The notes beneath the pieces were generated by a model. The model had not been told where the DNA came from. It saw only the letters and a program-made list of their open reading frames with translations, and did no database searches. A stretch of 22,303 nucleotides of DNA from JAEUMD01 sp044222395 (GTDB lineage Bacteria; Pseudomonadota; Alphaproteobacteria; Rhizobiales; Hyphomicrobiaceae): positions 1 through 22,303 of the forward strand of contig JBGANK010000050.1 of assembly GCA_044222395.1 (NCBI GenBank), read 5' to 3'. The position numbers and the translations under genes were made by a program. The first letter of the stretch is position 1; every line of letters starts with the position of its first letter. This document shows positions 14,154 to 21,196 of the stretch, in pieces.

Positions 14154-15242
14154 ATGCCCTCTTTCGCACTCAGATCGACATTGATTGCCGCATTGTCCGT
14201 TGCAGCACATCCCGTCCTCGCACATCACCCGAGCACGGGCGGCGGGCTCGGCGCCAGCGGATCGATCAACGTCATTTCTGCAACGACGCTCGATCAGGGC
14301 CAGGGCGCTGCAGCAGTCCTGTTCGAACTGATCAAGCTTGGAAGCTTGAGCGACGAAACCCTCGAAACGCTGGCAGGCAAGCATGTTCACGCTCACAGCA
14401 TCGATCGCATTCTGTCGCCCTCTTTGGTGCTGGCTTACGGCGTGCTGAGTGACCTGACCGTGAGTGTGCGCCTGCCGCTCGTCAAGCGCGAAGACATCCG
14501 CGAAGGCCATCACGAGCACGTGCCCGGCGGTCCCGCCATCAATGAGGTCGAAGCCCGCGGCGACAGCACTGGCATTGGCGACCTGACCCTCCTCGGCCAA
14601 TACCGGCTCCTCAACAACCGCAGCTCCGGCACGCAGGCAGCGCTACTAGTGGGCGTCAAGACACCGACCGGACGCACCAGCGAGCACGACATCCATGGCG
14701 AGCTGTTCGAAGCGGAGTTCCAGCCGGGAACAGGCTCCTGGGACGGGCTTTTCGGCATCGCATTCTCGCAGCGGTTCGGCGCCGTCTCATTGCACGCGAG
14801 CGGCCTCTACACGCTTGCCACGGAAGGCACGCAGGACACCGACCTCGGCGATCGCTTCCACTATGGCGTCGCACTCGGCTATCGCCTCGCAGGCGCCGCC
14901 GCCGCACAGCGGTCCATGTACGCGGATACCCACAGCCACGGCAAGCACCGCCATGGCAGCGACGGTCCGCACCACGTCGATCACGATCGGGCTCCCGCCC
15001 CCGCACTCGCCATTGATCTGGTCCTCGAACTCAACGGCGAATGGTCGGGCAAGCAGGAAACCGCCGGCGAGAAGGACAACAATTCGGGTGGCCACACACT
15101 CTACCTGTCGCCTGGCATCCGCTTCTCGTACGACAAGGTCTCCGCATTCGCCTCGGTCGGCATCCCCGTCGTCAACGACCTCAACGGCTTCCAGGCGGAA
15201 CCGGACTGGCGCCTTTTCACCGGCTTGGCGCTGTCGTTCTGA
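14154..15242 (+). CDS. Putative outer-membrane protein with histidine-rich loop
   Basis: The gene encodes 362 residues. The signal peptide is MPSFALRSTLIAALSVAAHPVLA, and the mature chain begins HHPSTGGG. The body alternates short beta-like strands (SLVLAYGVLSDLTVSVRLPLV, GDLTLLGQYRLL, QAALLVGVKTPTG, HYGVALGYRLA, TLYLSPGIRFSY, FASVGIPVV) and ends in phenylalanine, as beta-barrel outer-membrane proteins do. It resembles the transporter-like barrel family of the phenol-degradation MetA type (KTPTG, NDLNG). A loop at 258-277 (THSHGKHRHGSDGPHHVDHD) and HVHAHS, GHHEH earlier are histidine-rich, which suggests Zn, Ni, Cu or Co binding. Paired with the CPLC protein upstream, it is a candidate metal-handling component. 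Confidence 0.78.
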   Translation: MPSFALRSTLIAALSVAAHPVLAHHPSTGGGLGASGSINVISATTLDQGQGAAAVLFELIKLGSLSDETLETLAGKHVHAHSIDRILSPSLVLAYGVLSDLTVSVRLPLVKREDIREGHHEHVPGGPAINEVEARGDSTGIGDLTLLGQYRLLNNRSSGTQAALLVGVKTPTGRTSEHDIHGELFEAEFQPGTGSWDGLFGIAFSQRFGAVSLHASGLYTLATEGTQDTDLGDRFHYGVALGYRLAGAAAAQRSMYADTHSHGKHRHGSDGPHHVDHDRAPAPALAIDLVLELNGEWSGKQETAGEKDNNSGGHTLYLSPGIRFSYDKVSAFASVGIPVVNDLNGFQAEPDWRLFTGLALSF

Positions 15243-15271
15243 ATTTCAACAAGCCGGTCGCCTCGATCAAA

Positions 15272-15309
15272 GCCATTGCGAGTGCACGTAGCAAGGCGCT
15301 CGCAATGGC
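15272..15309. terminator. Long perfect inverted repeat between convergent genes (possible bidirectional terminator)
   Basis: GCCATTGCGAG, a 16-nt loop, then CTCGCAATGGC give a perfect 11-bp stem. It lies 30 nt after the outer-membrane protein stop and before the end of the convergent redoxin gene. No U-run follows on either side, so it may act as a transcript-end stabiliser rather than an intrinsic terminator. Confidence 0.5.
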
Positions 15310-15340
15310 CTCACAGGTGCAGGAACGCAAGCAACATTGT

Positions 15341-15354
15341 GCAATGCGCATTGC
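15341..15354. repeat. 14-bp perfect palindrome
   Basis: GCAATGCGCATTGC is fully self-complementary and lies in the same convergent spacer. It repeats the GCAAT/ATTGC words of the neighbouring stem, so the two may have a shared origin or alternative pairing. Confidence 0.4.
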
Positions 15355-15414
15355 CGGCCTCATCGTGCGGCCAAGAGAACACCCTAACAGTGCACTCGCA
15401 CGTCGCCACGCCAA

Positions 15415-15954
15415 TCATGACAGCGCCGCCAGCACCTCTTGCGCATGGGTGTCGGGCGGATGCACCGGATAGTGAGTTCGCTCGATGAGCCCATCGCGCA
15501 CGATCATCGTCAGCCGCTTCAAGTAGGTGACGCCACCCGTCTCGAACCGCGGCAGCCGCAGTGCATCGGCGAAGCGCCAGCCCTCGTCGGACAACAGCGG
15601 ATAGGTGAGCGAGACGCGGCGCGCGAACGCCTCCTGCTCGGCACGCCGCTGCCCGCTCAGCCCGAACACCTTGACACCTTTGACCGCGAACATCGGATTG
15701 AGGTTGCGGAAGCCCTCCGCTTCGGGCGTCGAGCCGTGCGCGCCGACAATCTCGTCCCAGTGCGGCGGATTGGGCTCGCCCGGCGTACCCGTGAAGGGGT
15801 AGACGAAAATCACCACGCGGCCGCCGATCTTCGACACGTCGATCTCCACGCCGGCCGACGACGGCAGCGCCAATGTCGGAAGCGGCGTTCCCGCCTTGAG
15901 ATGCGCCGCGCCACCATCGTCCTGCGGTGCCGGCCACGGCCATGCTTGCATCAT
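15415..15954 (-). CDS. Redoxin-fold (peroxiredoxin-like) protein without cysteine
   Basis: The gene encodes 179 residues. The AhpC/TSA-type thioredoxin fold is recognised from LKAGTPLPTLALPSSAGVEIDV, GRVVIFVYPFTGTPGEPNPPHWDEIVGAHGSTPEAEGF, VKVFGLSGQ, TYPLLSDEGWRFADALRLPRFETGGVTYLKRLTMIV and YPVHPPDTHAQEVLAAL. Where peroxiredoxins carry the peroxidatic cysteine, after the YP.T segment, this protein has TGTPGEPNPP. The whole chain contains no cysteine at all. It cannot run the normal Prx cycle, so a binding or other role is likely. Homologues with the same GAHGSTPEAEGF motif are known to me from alphaproteobacteria. Two ATGs (15949-15954) could start it. A heptamer array lies just upstream of the start. 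Confidence 0.82.
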   Translation of the reverse strand: MMQAWPWPAPQDDGGAAHLKAGTPLPTLALPSSAGVEIDVSKIGGRVVIFVYPFTGTPGEPNPPHWDEIVGAHGSTPEAEGFRNLNPMFAVKGVKVFGLSGQRRAEQEAFARRVSLTYPLLSDEGWRFADALRLPRFETGGVTYLKRLTMIVRDGLIERTHYPVHPPDTHAQEVLAALS

Positions 15955-15966
15955 TCGCTCGCCAAA

Positions 15967-16022
15967 CCCTATTCCCCAAAACCTAGAATCTAATCCCTAG
16001 TCCCTAAAACCTACTCCCTAAA
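15967..16022. repeat. Tandem 7-bp repeat, telomere-like (CCCTAAA type), eight units
   Basis: The stretch divides evenly into eight 7-bp units. Exact CCCTAAA occurs at 16002 and 16016; CCCTAGT, CCCTATT, ACCTACT, ACCTAGA, ATCTAAT and CCCCAAA are the diverged units. On the minus strand the consensus is TTTAGGG, the plant telomere heptamer. The array fills the 76-nt space between the smpB stop (16031) and the redoxin start (15954). It begins 12 nt before the redoxin ATG in the direction of its transcription. Confidence 0.85.
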
Positions 16023-16030
16023 GCCCGACC

Positions 16031-16507
16031 TCACCCCTTCTCCCGCATCAGCCGCGCCTTCTGCCGGTTCCAGTCTCGCTTGGCGGCGTCCGCGCGCTTG
16101 TCGTGCAGCTTCTTGCCCTCGGCGAGCGCGAGCTTCATCTTCGCCCTGCCCTTGGCGTTGAAGTAGATCGACAGCGGCACCAACGTCATGCCTTTGCGCT
16201 CGATGGCGATTGCCAGCTTGTGCAGCTCGCGCTTGGAGATGAGCAGCTTGCGCCTGCGCCGCGGTTCGTGCTGGAAGAACCGGCCGGCTTCCGTGTATTC
16301 GGCAATGTAGGAATTGATCAGCCACAATTCGCCGCCCTCGACGGAGGCATAGCTCTCCGCGATATTGGCCCCACTCTTGCGCAGCGACTTGACCTCAGTG
16401 CCGACGAGCACCAGCCCCGCCTCGATGTCCTCGCCGATGCGGAATTCGAAGCGTGCCTTGCGGTTCTCCGCAATGCGCTTGCGGCCGTCATCCTTGCTGG
16501 CGGCCAT
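16031..16507 (-). CDS. smpB: SsrA-binding protein SmpB
   Basis: SmpB binds tmRNA and fits it into the ribosomal A site to rescue stalled ribosomes. The 158-residue protein shows IAENRKARFEFRIGEDIEAGLVLVGTEVKSLR (12-43), ESYASV..GELWLINSYIAEY, REPRRRRKLL-type basic segment, TLVPLSIYFNAKGRAKMKLALAEGKKLHDKR and a C-terminal basic tail, all standard. Length is normal. It lies 40 nt after dapA, probably in one operon. No tmRNA gene was found in this window. Confidence 0.97.
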   Translation of the reverse strand: MAASKDDGRKRIAENRKARFEFRIGEDIEAGLVLVGTEVKSLRKSGANIAESYASVEGGELWLINSYIAEYTEAGRFFQHEPRRRRKLLISKRELHKLAIAIERKGMTLVPLSIYFNAKGRAKMKLALAEGKKLHDKRADAAKRDWNRQKARLMREKG

Positions 16508-16547
16508 CGGCCTCAGTCCTCAAAATGGGTTCGGCAGCGCCGTCGTC

Positions 16548-17447
16548 TCACTCGGCCGCCTTGTGCGCGGCCAAATCGATGAGGCCGGCCTTTGCCATCG
16601 CCGCATCGACGATGCGCTTGGTCTCCTCCGAGACAGGCACCATCGGCAGCCGCAGGTCCGGCGTGCATAGCCCGAGCCGCGACACGGCATACTTCACCGG
16701 CGCCGGATTGGTCTCCACGAACATCGCATCGAACAGCGGCATCAGACGGTCCTGCAACGCCAGAGCCGTCTTGAAGTCACCCTTCATGCACGCGTCCTGC
16801 AATTGCGAGCACAACCGCGGTGCCACATTGGACGCCACCGAGATGCACCCGTGCCCGCCGTGCGCCATGAAGGCGAGCGCCGTCGCGTCCTCGCCGGACA
16901 ACTGGCAAAACTCGGGCCCCATCGCCAGACGCTGCTGCGTCACGCGCGCAATGTTCGCAGTAGCATCCTTCACGCCGACAATGTTCTTGAGCTCGTAGAG
17001 CCGGGCCATCGTCGCCACCGACATATCCACCACCGAGCGACCGGGAATGTTGTAGATGATGATCGGCGTATTGACAGCGTCGTTGATCGCCTTGAAGTGC
17101 TGGTAGAGCCCCTCTTGCGTCGGCTTGTTGTAATAGGGCGTGACGATCAGCAGCCCGTTGGCACCCGCCTTCTCGGCGTGCTGCGACAGCTCGATCGCCT
17201 CATCCGTGGAGTTGGAGCCGGTGCCAGCAATCACCGGAACGCGGCCAGCCGCCACCTGGATCGTGATCTCTATGACGCGCTTGTGCTCGTCGTAGTCGAG
17301 CGTCGGGCTCTCGCCTGTCGTGCCGACCGGAACCAGGCCGTGCGTCCCCTCGCGGATCTGCCACTCGACGATCTGGGTGAGTGCCTTCTCATCGACCGCA
17401 CCGTCGCGGAATGGCGTGATGAGCGCGGTATTGGAGCCCTTGAACAT
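16548..17447 (-). CDS. dapA: 4-hydroxy-tetrahydrodipicolinate synthase
   Basis: DapA condenses pyruvate with aspartate semialdehyde at the entry of the lysine and diaminopimelate branch, which feeds peptidoglycan. The 299-residue TIM barrel has VGTTGES (41-47), TPYYNKPTQEGLY (103-115), IYNIPGR with Tyr132, and NIVGVKDAT with the Schiff-base Lys160. These match Thr44/45, Tyr133 and Lys161 of the E. coli enzyme. Length is normal. The ATG at 17447 begins MFKGSNTALITPF, the family start. It is divergent from the lytic transglycosylase, so two peptidoglycan-linked genes share one 352-nt spacer. Confidence 0.97.
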   Translation of the reverse strand: MFKGSNTALITPFRDGAVDEKALTQIVEWQIREGTHGLVPVGTTGESPTLDYDEHKRVIEITIQVAAGRVPVIAGTGSNSTDEAIELSQHAEKAGANGLLIVTPYYNKPTQEGLYQHFKAINDAVNTPIIIYNIPGRSVVDMSVATMARLYELKNIVGVKDATANIARVTQQRLAMGPEFCQLSGEDATALAFMAHGGHGCISVASNVAPRLCSQLQDACMKGDFKTALALQDRLMPLFDAMFVETNPAPVKYAVSRLGLCTPDLRLPMVPVSEETKRIVDAAMAKAGLIDLAAHKAAE

Positions 17448-17799
17448 GATGCACGGTCCCGATTTTCGTCACCCCGAATGGCCCCATGTGTCCCTGGCGG
17501 AGCCCCGTTCACGGGCGGAGGTGGTAACTTAGGTGGCTGCCTTGGTCTCGCCCAAGTGAGGCCGGACTGAAAGGCGGCGAGCGCGCTCGGCTTGACCCGC
17601 GCTCGGCCGTCGTTAACCTCCGCGCGAATCGCCGATCGCAGGAATGTGCCACCGGATTGCGGGCGACATTATGCGCTCACATCCCGGGCCGCAAGCCACC
17701 GATCACAGCTCGGTAACAGGAAGGCTAGTACCGCCTGTCTGAAGTTCGTTCCAGAGGGCGCGGCGCGATAACACGAACTTCGAAAAGCGGGTACCAGGG
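17448..17799. other. Divergent promoter region between dapA and the lytic transglycosylase
   Basis: 352 nt without a gene. It should hold promoters in both directions. A GCGCTCGG word occurs twice around a TTGACC hexamer (near 17584-17607), which could be a -35 element for the plus-strand gene, but no matching -10 is clear. Confidence 0.45.
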
Positions 17800-20061
17800 A
17801 TGAACACGGCCGAATTCGTCATGCTGCCAGCCGGTCCACAGCCACGTCGGCCCACCCGTCGCACCTTGTGCGGTCTGGCCGCACTTGTCGTATCGCTGAG
17901 CGTTTCCGGGTTCCTGGCACCGCTGCAGGCACAGCCGGCTCCATCGTCTTCCAATAAGCCACGCAAGCCTCCGGTGGCGACCAAGGCCGTCTCGCCACCT
18001 CCAGCGGCATCATCTTCAGCGAAGCCAGCAAGGGAATCCGCACCTCGGCCGCCCGCGGAAGGTCCTGCCGAATCCGCCTACCGCAAGTACGCCGACGAGG
18101 TCCTGGCGCCCGTCATCAAGCATCAGATCGCCGAGGATGATCTGAAGACGCTGAAGGCCGCGTTCGCCGCCGTCGGCAAAGGCGAGCACGAGCGCGCGTC
18201 GGCAATGGCTGCGACGATGTCCGATCCGGTCGCCAAGAAGATCGTCACCTGGTATCAGCTGACGCGCGGCTTCGGCAGCGCACGCGACTACCGCGCCTTC
18301 CTCGACAAGAACCCGTCATGGCCGCAGCGCTCGCTGCTCGTGCAGCGTCTCGAGGAGGCACTGTTCAAGCAGGGCGGCACTGCCGATGAAATGCGCGGCC
18401 TTCTGATTGGCGGCAAGCCAGAAACTACTGTCGGCGAATTCGCGCTCGCATCGGCTTATCTGGCGGGCGGCGATCGCGACAAGGCTCGCCAGATGGCGTC
18501 CAAGGCCTGGCGCCAGGGCGATATTCCCGAATCCCTCGAGCGCGCCTTTCTCGATCGCTTCGCTCCGCTGCTCACCGCTGCGGATCACAAGTGGCGCCTC
18601 GACCGATACCTGATGAGCGACCGCCGTTGGGTTGCCGAGCGCAACGCGCAGGCGAGCTACGTCCGCCGCATCATTCCCCTCTTGTCGGACGCCGAAAAGA
18701 AGAAGGCCGAGGCGCGCCTCGCCGTCTATCTGCGTTCGAGTTCGGCAACCAAGCTGATGGATGCCCTGCCCGCCGACGACAAGGCCGACTGGGGACTTGC
18801 CTTCCAGCGCGCGCAGCTGTTGCGGCGCCAGAACAATTCGGCTGCCGCCGTCAAGATCCTGTTGTCGGCGCCAACCGACCCCAAGGACATCGTCAGCCCC
18901 GACGACTGGTGGGAGGAACGCCTCGCCAACGCTTACCAGGCGCTCGATCAGAACAATCACAAGCTCGCCTACGAACTCGTTCGCGACGCCGGTCCCTTGA
19001 CGGTCAACCCGCTCAAGGACCAGCGCTTCATGGCCGGCTGGATCGCCTTCCGCTACCTCAAGGACCATGAGCGCGCACTCCGCCACTTCAAGGACATGCG
19101 CGAGGCAGCCGACGGTCCGTTGAGCAGGGCGCGCGCCGACTACTGGACCGCAAAGACGCTGACGGCTCTCGGCCGGGACAAGGAGGCGCGCCCACTGCTG
19201 GAGCGCGCCACGCGCGAGCGCGACACCTTCCACGGGTTGCTCGCATTCCAGAAGCTCCATCGCGGACCGCAAACGATCGAGATCACCCCGCCGGCGCGAT
19301 CGAACGACGACGAGGTCAAGGCGATCCGCGGTCTAGATTCGTTGCGCGCCGCCGTCATCGCCGACAAGGCCGGACTTGGAGGCAGCGTCGTTCGCCCCTT
19401 TGTCGCCAACGCCCGCACCGTCCGCAACACCGAATCCTGGTCGGGCCTCGTCGCCCACATGGCCGACGCCATGGGCGACACCCAGATGTCGCTGCGCATT
19501 TCCAAGAACGCGATTGCCGACGGACACAACCTGCTGATCTATGGCTATCCGACGCGCGCCTTCCCGTCCTATGAGGCCTTGCGCAAGCCGCCCGAGCTGG
19601 CGTTCCTGCTCGGCATCGCGCGTCAAGAGACGGAGTTCAACACGCAAACGGTTTCGGGCGCGGGCGCGCGCGGCCTCCTGCAGGTGATGCCCGTCACGGC
19701 CCAGCACGTCTGCCGCGACCACAAGGTCAAGTGCGACATCCCGCGGCTGCTGTCCGACAAGGTCTACAACACCATGATCGGATCGGCCTACCTCGGCGAC
19801 CGCATGGCCGAGTTCGGCGGCAACTATGTTCTGACGCTTGCAGGCTACAACGCCGGCCCGGACCGCGCCCGCCAGTGGATGCGCCAGTTCGGCGACCCCA
19901 GAGACCCCAATGTCGATCCCGTCGACTGGATCGAGCGCATCCCCTTCGAGGAAACCCGCAACTACGTCGCCAAGGTTCTCTCCAACATCCAGATCTACCG
20001 CGCCCGCATGGGCCAGCAGCCGGCCATGCGCCTCGACGAGGATCTGGGCCGCAAGCGCTGA
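17800..20061 (+). CDS. Soluble lytic murein transglycosylase (Slt type)
   Basis: This periplasmic enzyme cleaves peptidoglycan between MurNAc and GlcNAc, forming 1,6-anhydro ends. The 753 residues begin with a twin-Arg-rich basic head and a hydrophobic signal (TLCGLAALVVSLSVSGFLAPLQAQ, 22-45). A Pro/Ala/Ser-rich linker (46-92) follows, then a long helical superhelix domain (about 93-590). The catalytic SLT domain (about 595-735) has IARQETEFN with Glu610, GARGLLQVMPVTA (622-634) and LAGYNAGPDRARQW (680-693). This is the Slt70 layout. The start is uncertain: ATG 17800 has no strong Shine-Dalgarno and ATG 17821 would also keep the signal peptide. The neighbouring divergent dapA supplies peptidoglycan precursor synthesis. 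Confidence 0.93.
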   Translation: MNTAEFVMLPAGPQPRRPTRRTLCGLAALVVSLSVSGFLAPLQAQPAPSSSNKPRKPPVATKAVSPPPAASSSAKPARESAPRPPAEGPAESAYRKYADEVLAPVIKHQIAEDDLKTLKAAFAAVGKGEHERASAMAATMSDPVAKKIVTWYQLTRGFGSARDYRAFLDKNPSWPQRSLLVQRLEEALFKQGGTADEMRGLLIGGKPETTVGEFALASAYLAGGDRDKARQMASKAWRQGDIPESLERAFLDRFAPLLTAADHKWRLDRYLMSDRRWVAERNAQASYVRRIIPLLSDAEKKKAEARLAVYLRSSSATKLMDALPADDKADWGLAFQRAQLLRRQNNSAAAVKILLSAPTDPKDIVSPDDWWEERLANAYQALDQNNHKLAYELVRDAGPLTVNPLKDQRFMAGWIAFRYLKDHERALRHFKDMREAADGPLSRARADYWTAKTLTALGRDKEARPLLERATRERDTFHGLLAFQKLHRGPQTIEITPPARSNDDEVKAIRGLDSLRAAVIADKAGLGGSVVRPFVANARTVRNTESWSGLVAHMADAMGDTQMSLRISKNAIADGHNLLIYGYPTRAFPSYEALRKPPELAFLLGIARQETEFNTQTVSGAGARGLLQVMPVTAQHVCRDHKVKCDIPRLLSDKVYNTMIGSAYLGDRMAEFGGNYVLTLAGYNAGPDRARQWMRQFGDPRDPNVDPVDWIERIPFEETRNYVAKVLSNIQIYRARMGQQPAMRLDEDLGRKR

Positions 20062-20223
20062 TCGTCGTTCGCACTCAGCTGTTGCGCCATCACGCGTCGC
20101 GCAAGAGGCAGCACGGGTGCTTCACACACGCCCACGGCTACTCTAGTGATGAGCGAACGGGAGATCGATCAAGCGGTCATCCGCTCATCGCACGCACAGA
20201 CCAACTCCAGGGGGCCATGCGCA

Positions 20224-21135
20224 ATGCACGCTGAGGCAACGACCGGCGCTTCGTTTCGCGACATCCGCTTCACCACCCGCGATGGACTGCGGCTTTATGC
20301 GCGCCACTATCCCGCGCGCCACCGGACTAACCGCCGCCCTGTGATGTGCCTTGCCGGGCTGACCCGCAACAGCCGCGACTTCCATGAAGTGGCGCTCGCC
20401 CTGTCACAGCATCCCGACATGCCGCGCAACGTCTACACACTCGACACGCGAGGGCGCGGCTTTTCCGACTACGACCGCGACTGGCGCAACTACGCCGTGC
20501 CCGTCGAGATGCACGACGCGCTCGATTTCATGGTGCGGACCGAACTCTTCAATGCCGCTGTCATCGGCACTTCGCGGGGCGGACTGATCGCCATGGTGAT
20601 GGCTGCAGTTCAGCCGTCCGCGATCGGCGCAGTGGTGCTGAACGACATTGGTCCGGTTGTTGAGATAGATGGACTGTTGCGCATCGCCGGCTATGTCGGA
20701 CGCACGCCGCCACCGACCTCATGGAAGCACGCCGGCGAGATCACCGCGGAAATCAATCAGCGCCAGTTCCCGAAAGTCACGCCGGAGCGCTGGAAGGAAA
20801 TCTCCCGGCAATTCTTCAATGAGAAGAATGGCCGTCCCATTCCCTCCTACGATCCGAAGGTGGCGCGCTCGCTGTCCGTTCTCAACGGCCCGATGCCAGC
20901 GCTGTGGCCGCAGTTCGATGCCCTCAAGCGCGTGCCCGTCATGGTGATCCGCGGCGCCAACTCCGACTTGCTGTCGCAAACAACCGTCGAGGCGATGTCC
21001 GCCCGCCATCCCGCGCTCAGCGTCCACGTCGTCCCCGACGAAGGCCACGCACCGCTGCTGCACGACGCCCCCACCATCGACGCGATCACAGCTTTCCTTG
21101 GCACAACCGATGAAACCTACGCTGCAGCAGCATGA
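20224..21135 (+). CDS. Alpha/beta hydrolase
   Basis: The gene encodes 303 residues from the ATG at 20224, preceded by AGGGGG with about 10-nt spacing; the frame is open back to 20146, but that part lacks fold features. The fold is clear: FTTRDGLRLYARHY (16-29), CLAGLTRNSRDF (oxyanion region, 42-53), TLDTRGRGFSDYD (72-84), nucleophile elbow GTSRGG with Ser117, acid NSDLLS with Asp248, and EGHAP with His275. The triad is complete. The substrate cannot be told; it resembles esterase or peroxidase-like hydrolases of the alpha/beta fold. It follows the transglycosylase by 162 nt on the same strand. Confidence 0.88.
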   Translation: MHAEATTGASFRDIRFTTRDGLRLYARHYPARHRTNRRPVMCLAGLTRNSRDFHEVALALSQHPDMPRNVYTLDTRGRGFSDYDRDWRNYAVPVEMHDALDFMVRTELFNAAVIGTSRGGLIAMVMAAVQPSAIGAVVLNDIGPVVEIDGLLRIAGYVGRTPPPTSWKHAGEITAEINQRQFPKVTPERWKEISRQFFNEKNGRPIPSYDPKVARSLSVLNGPMPALWPQFDALKRVPVMVIRGANSDLLSQTTVEAMSARHPALSVHVVPDEGHAPLLHDAPTIDAITAFLGTTDETYAAAA

Positions 21136-21196
21136 AGCGATCGACTGCCGCGCGATGGTGCTGCTGGCGCCCGCGTTCGCCAAGGGTACTTGGACT

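Noticed and set aside
13447..14169. Minus-strand open frame of 240 codons over the CPLC protein
   Set aside because: Arg/Ser-rich composition without family features. The plus-strand gene has a ribosome site, signal sequence and family motif.
18316..19272. Minus-strand open frame of 318 codons opposite the lytic transglycosylase
   Set aside because: No domain features. The plus-strand transglycosylase is intact across this stretch.
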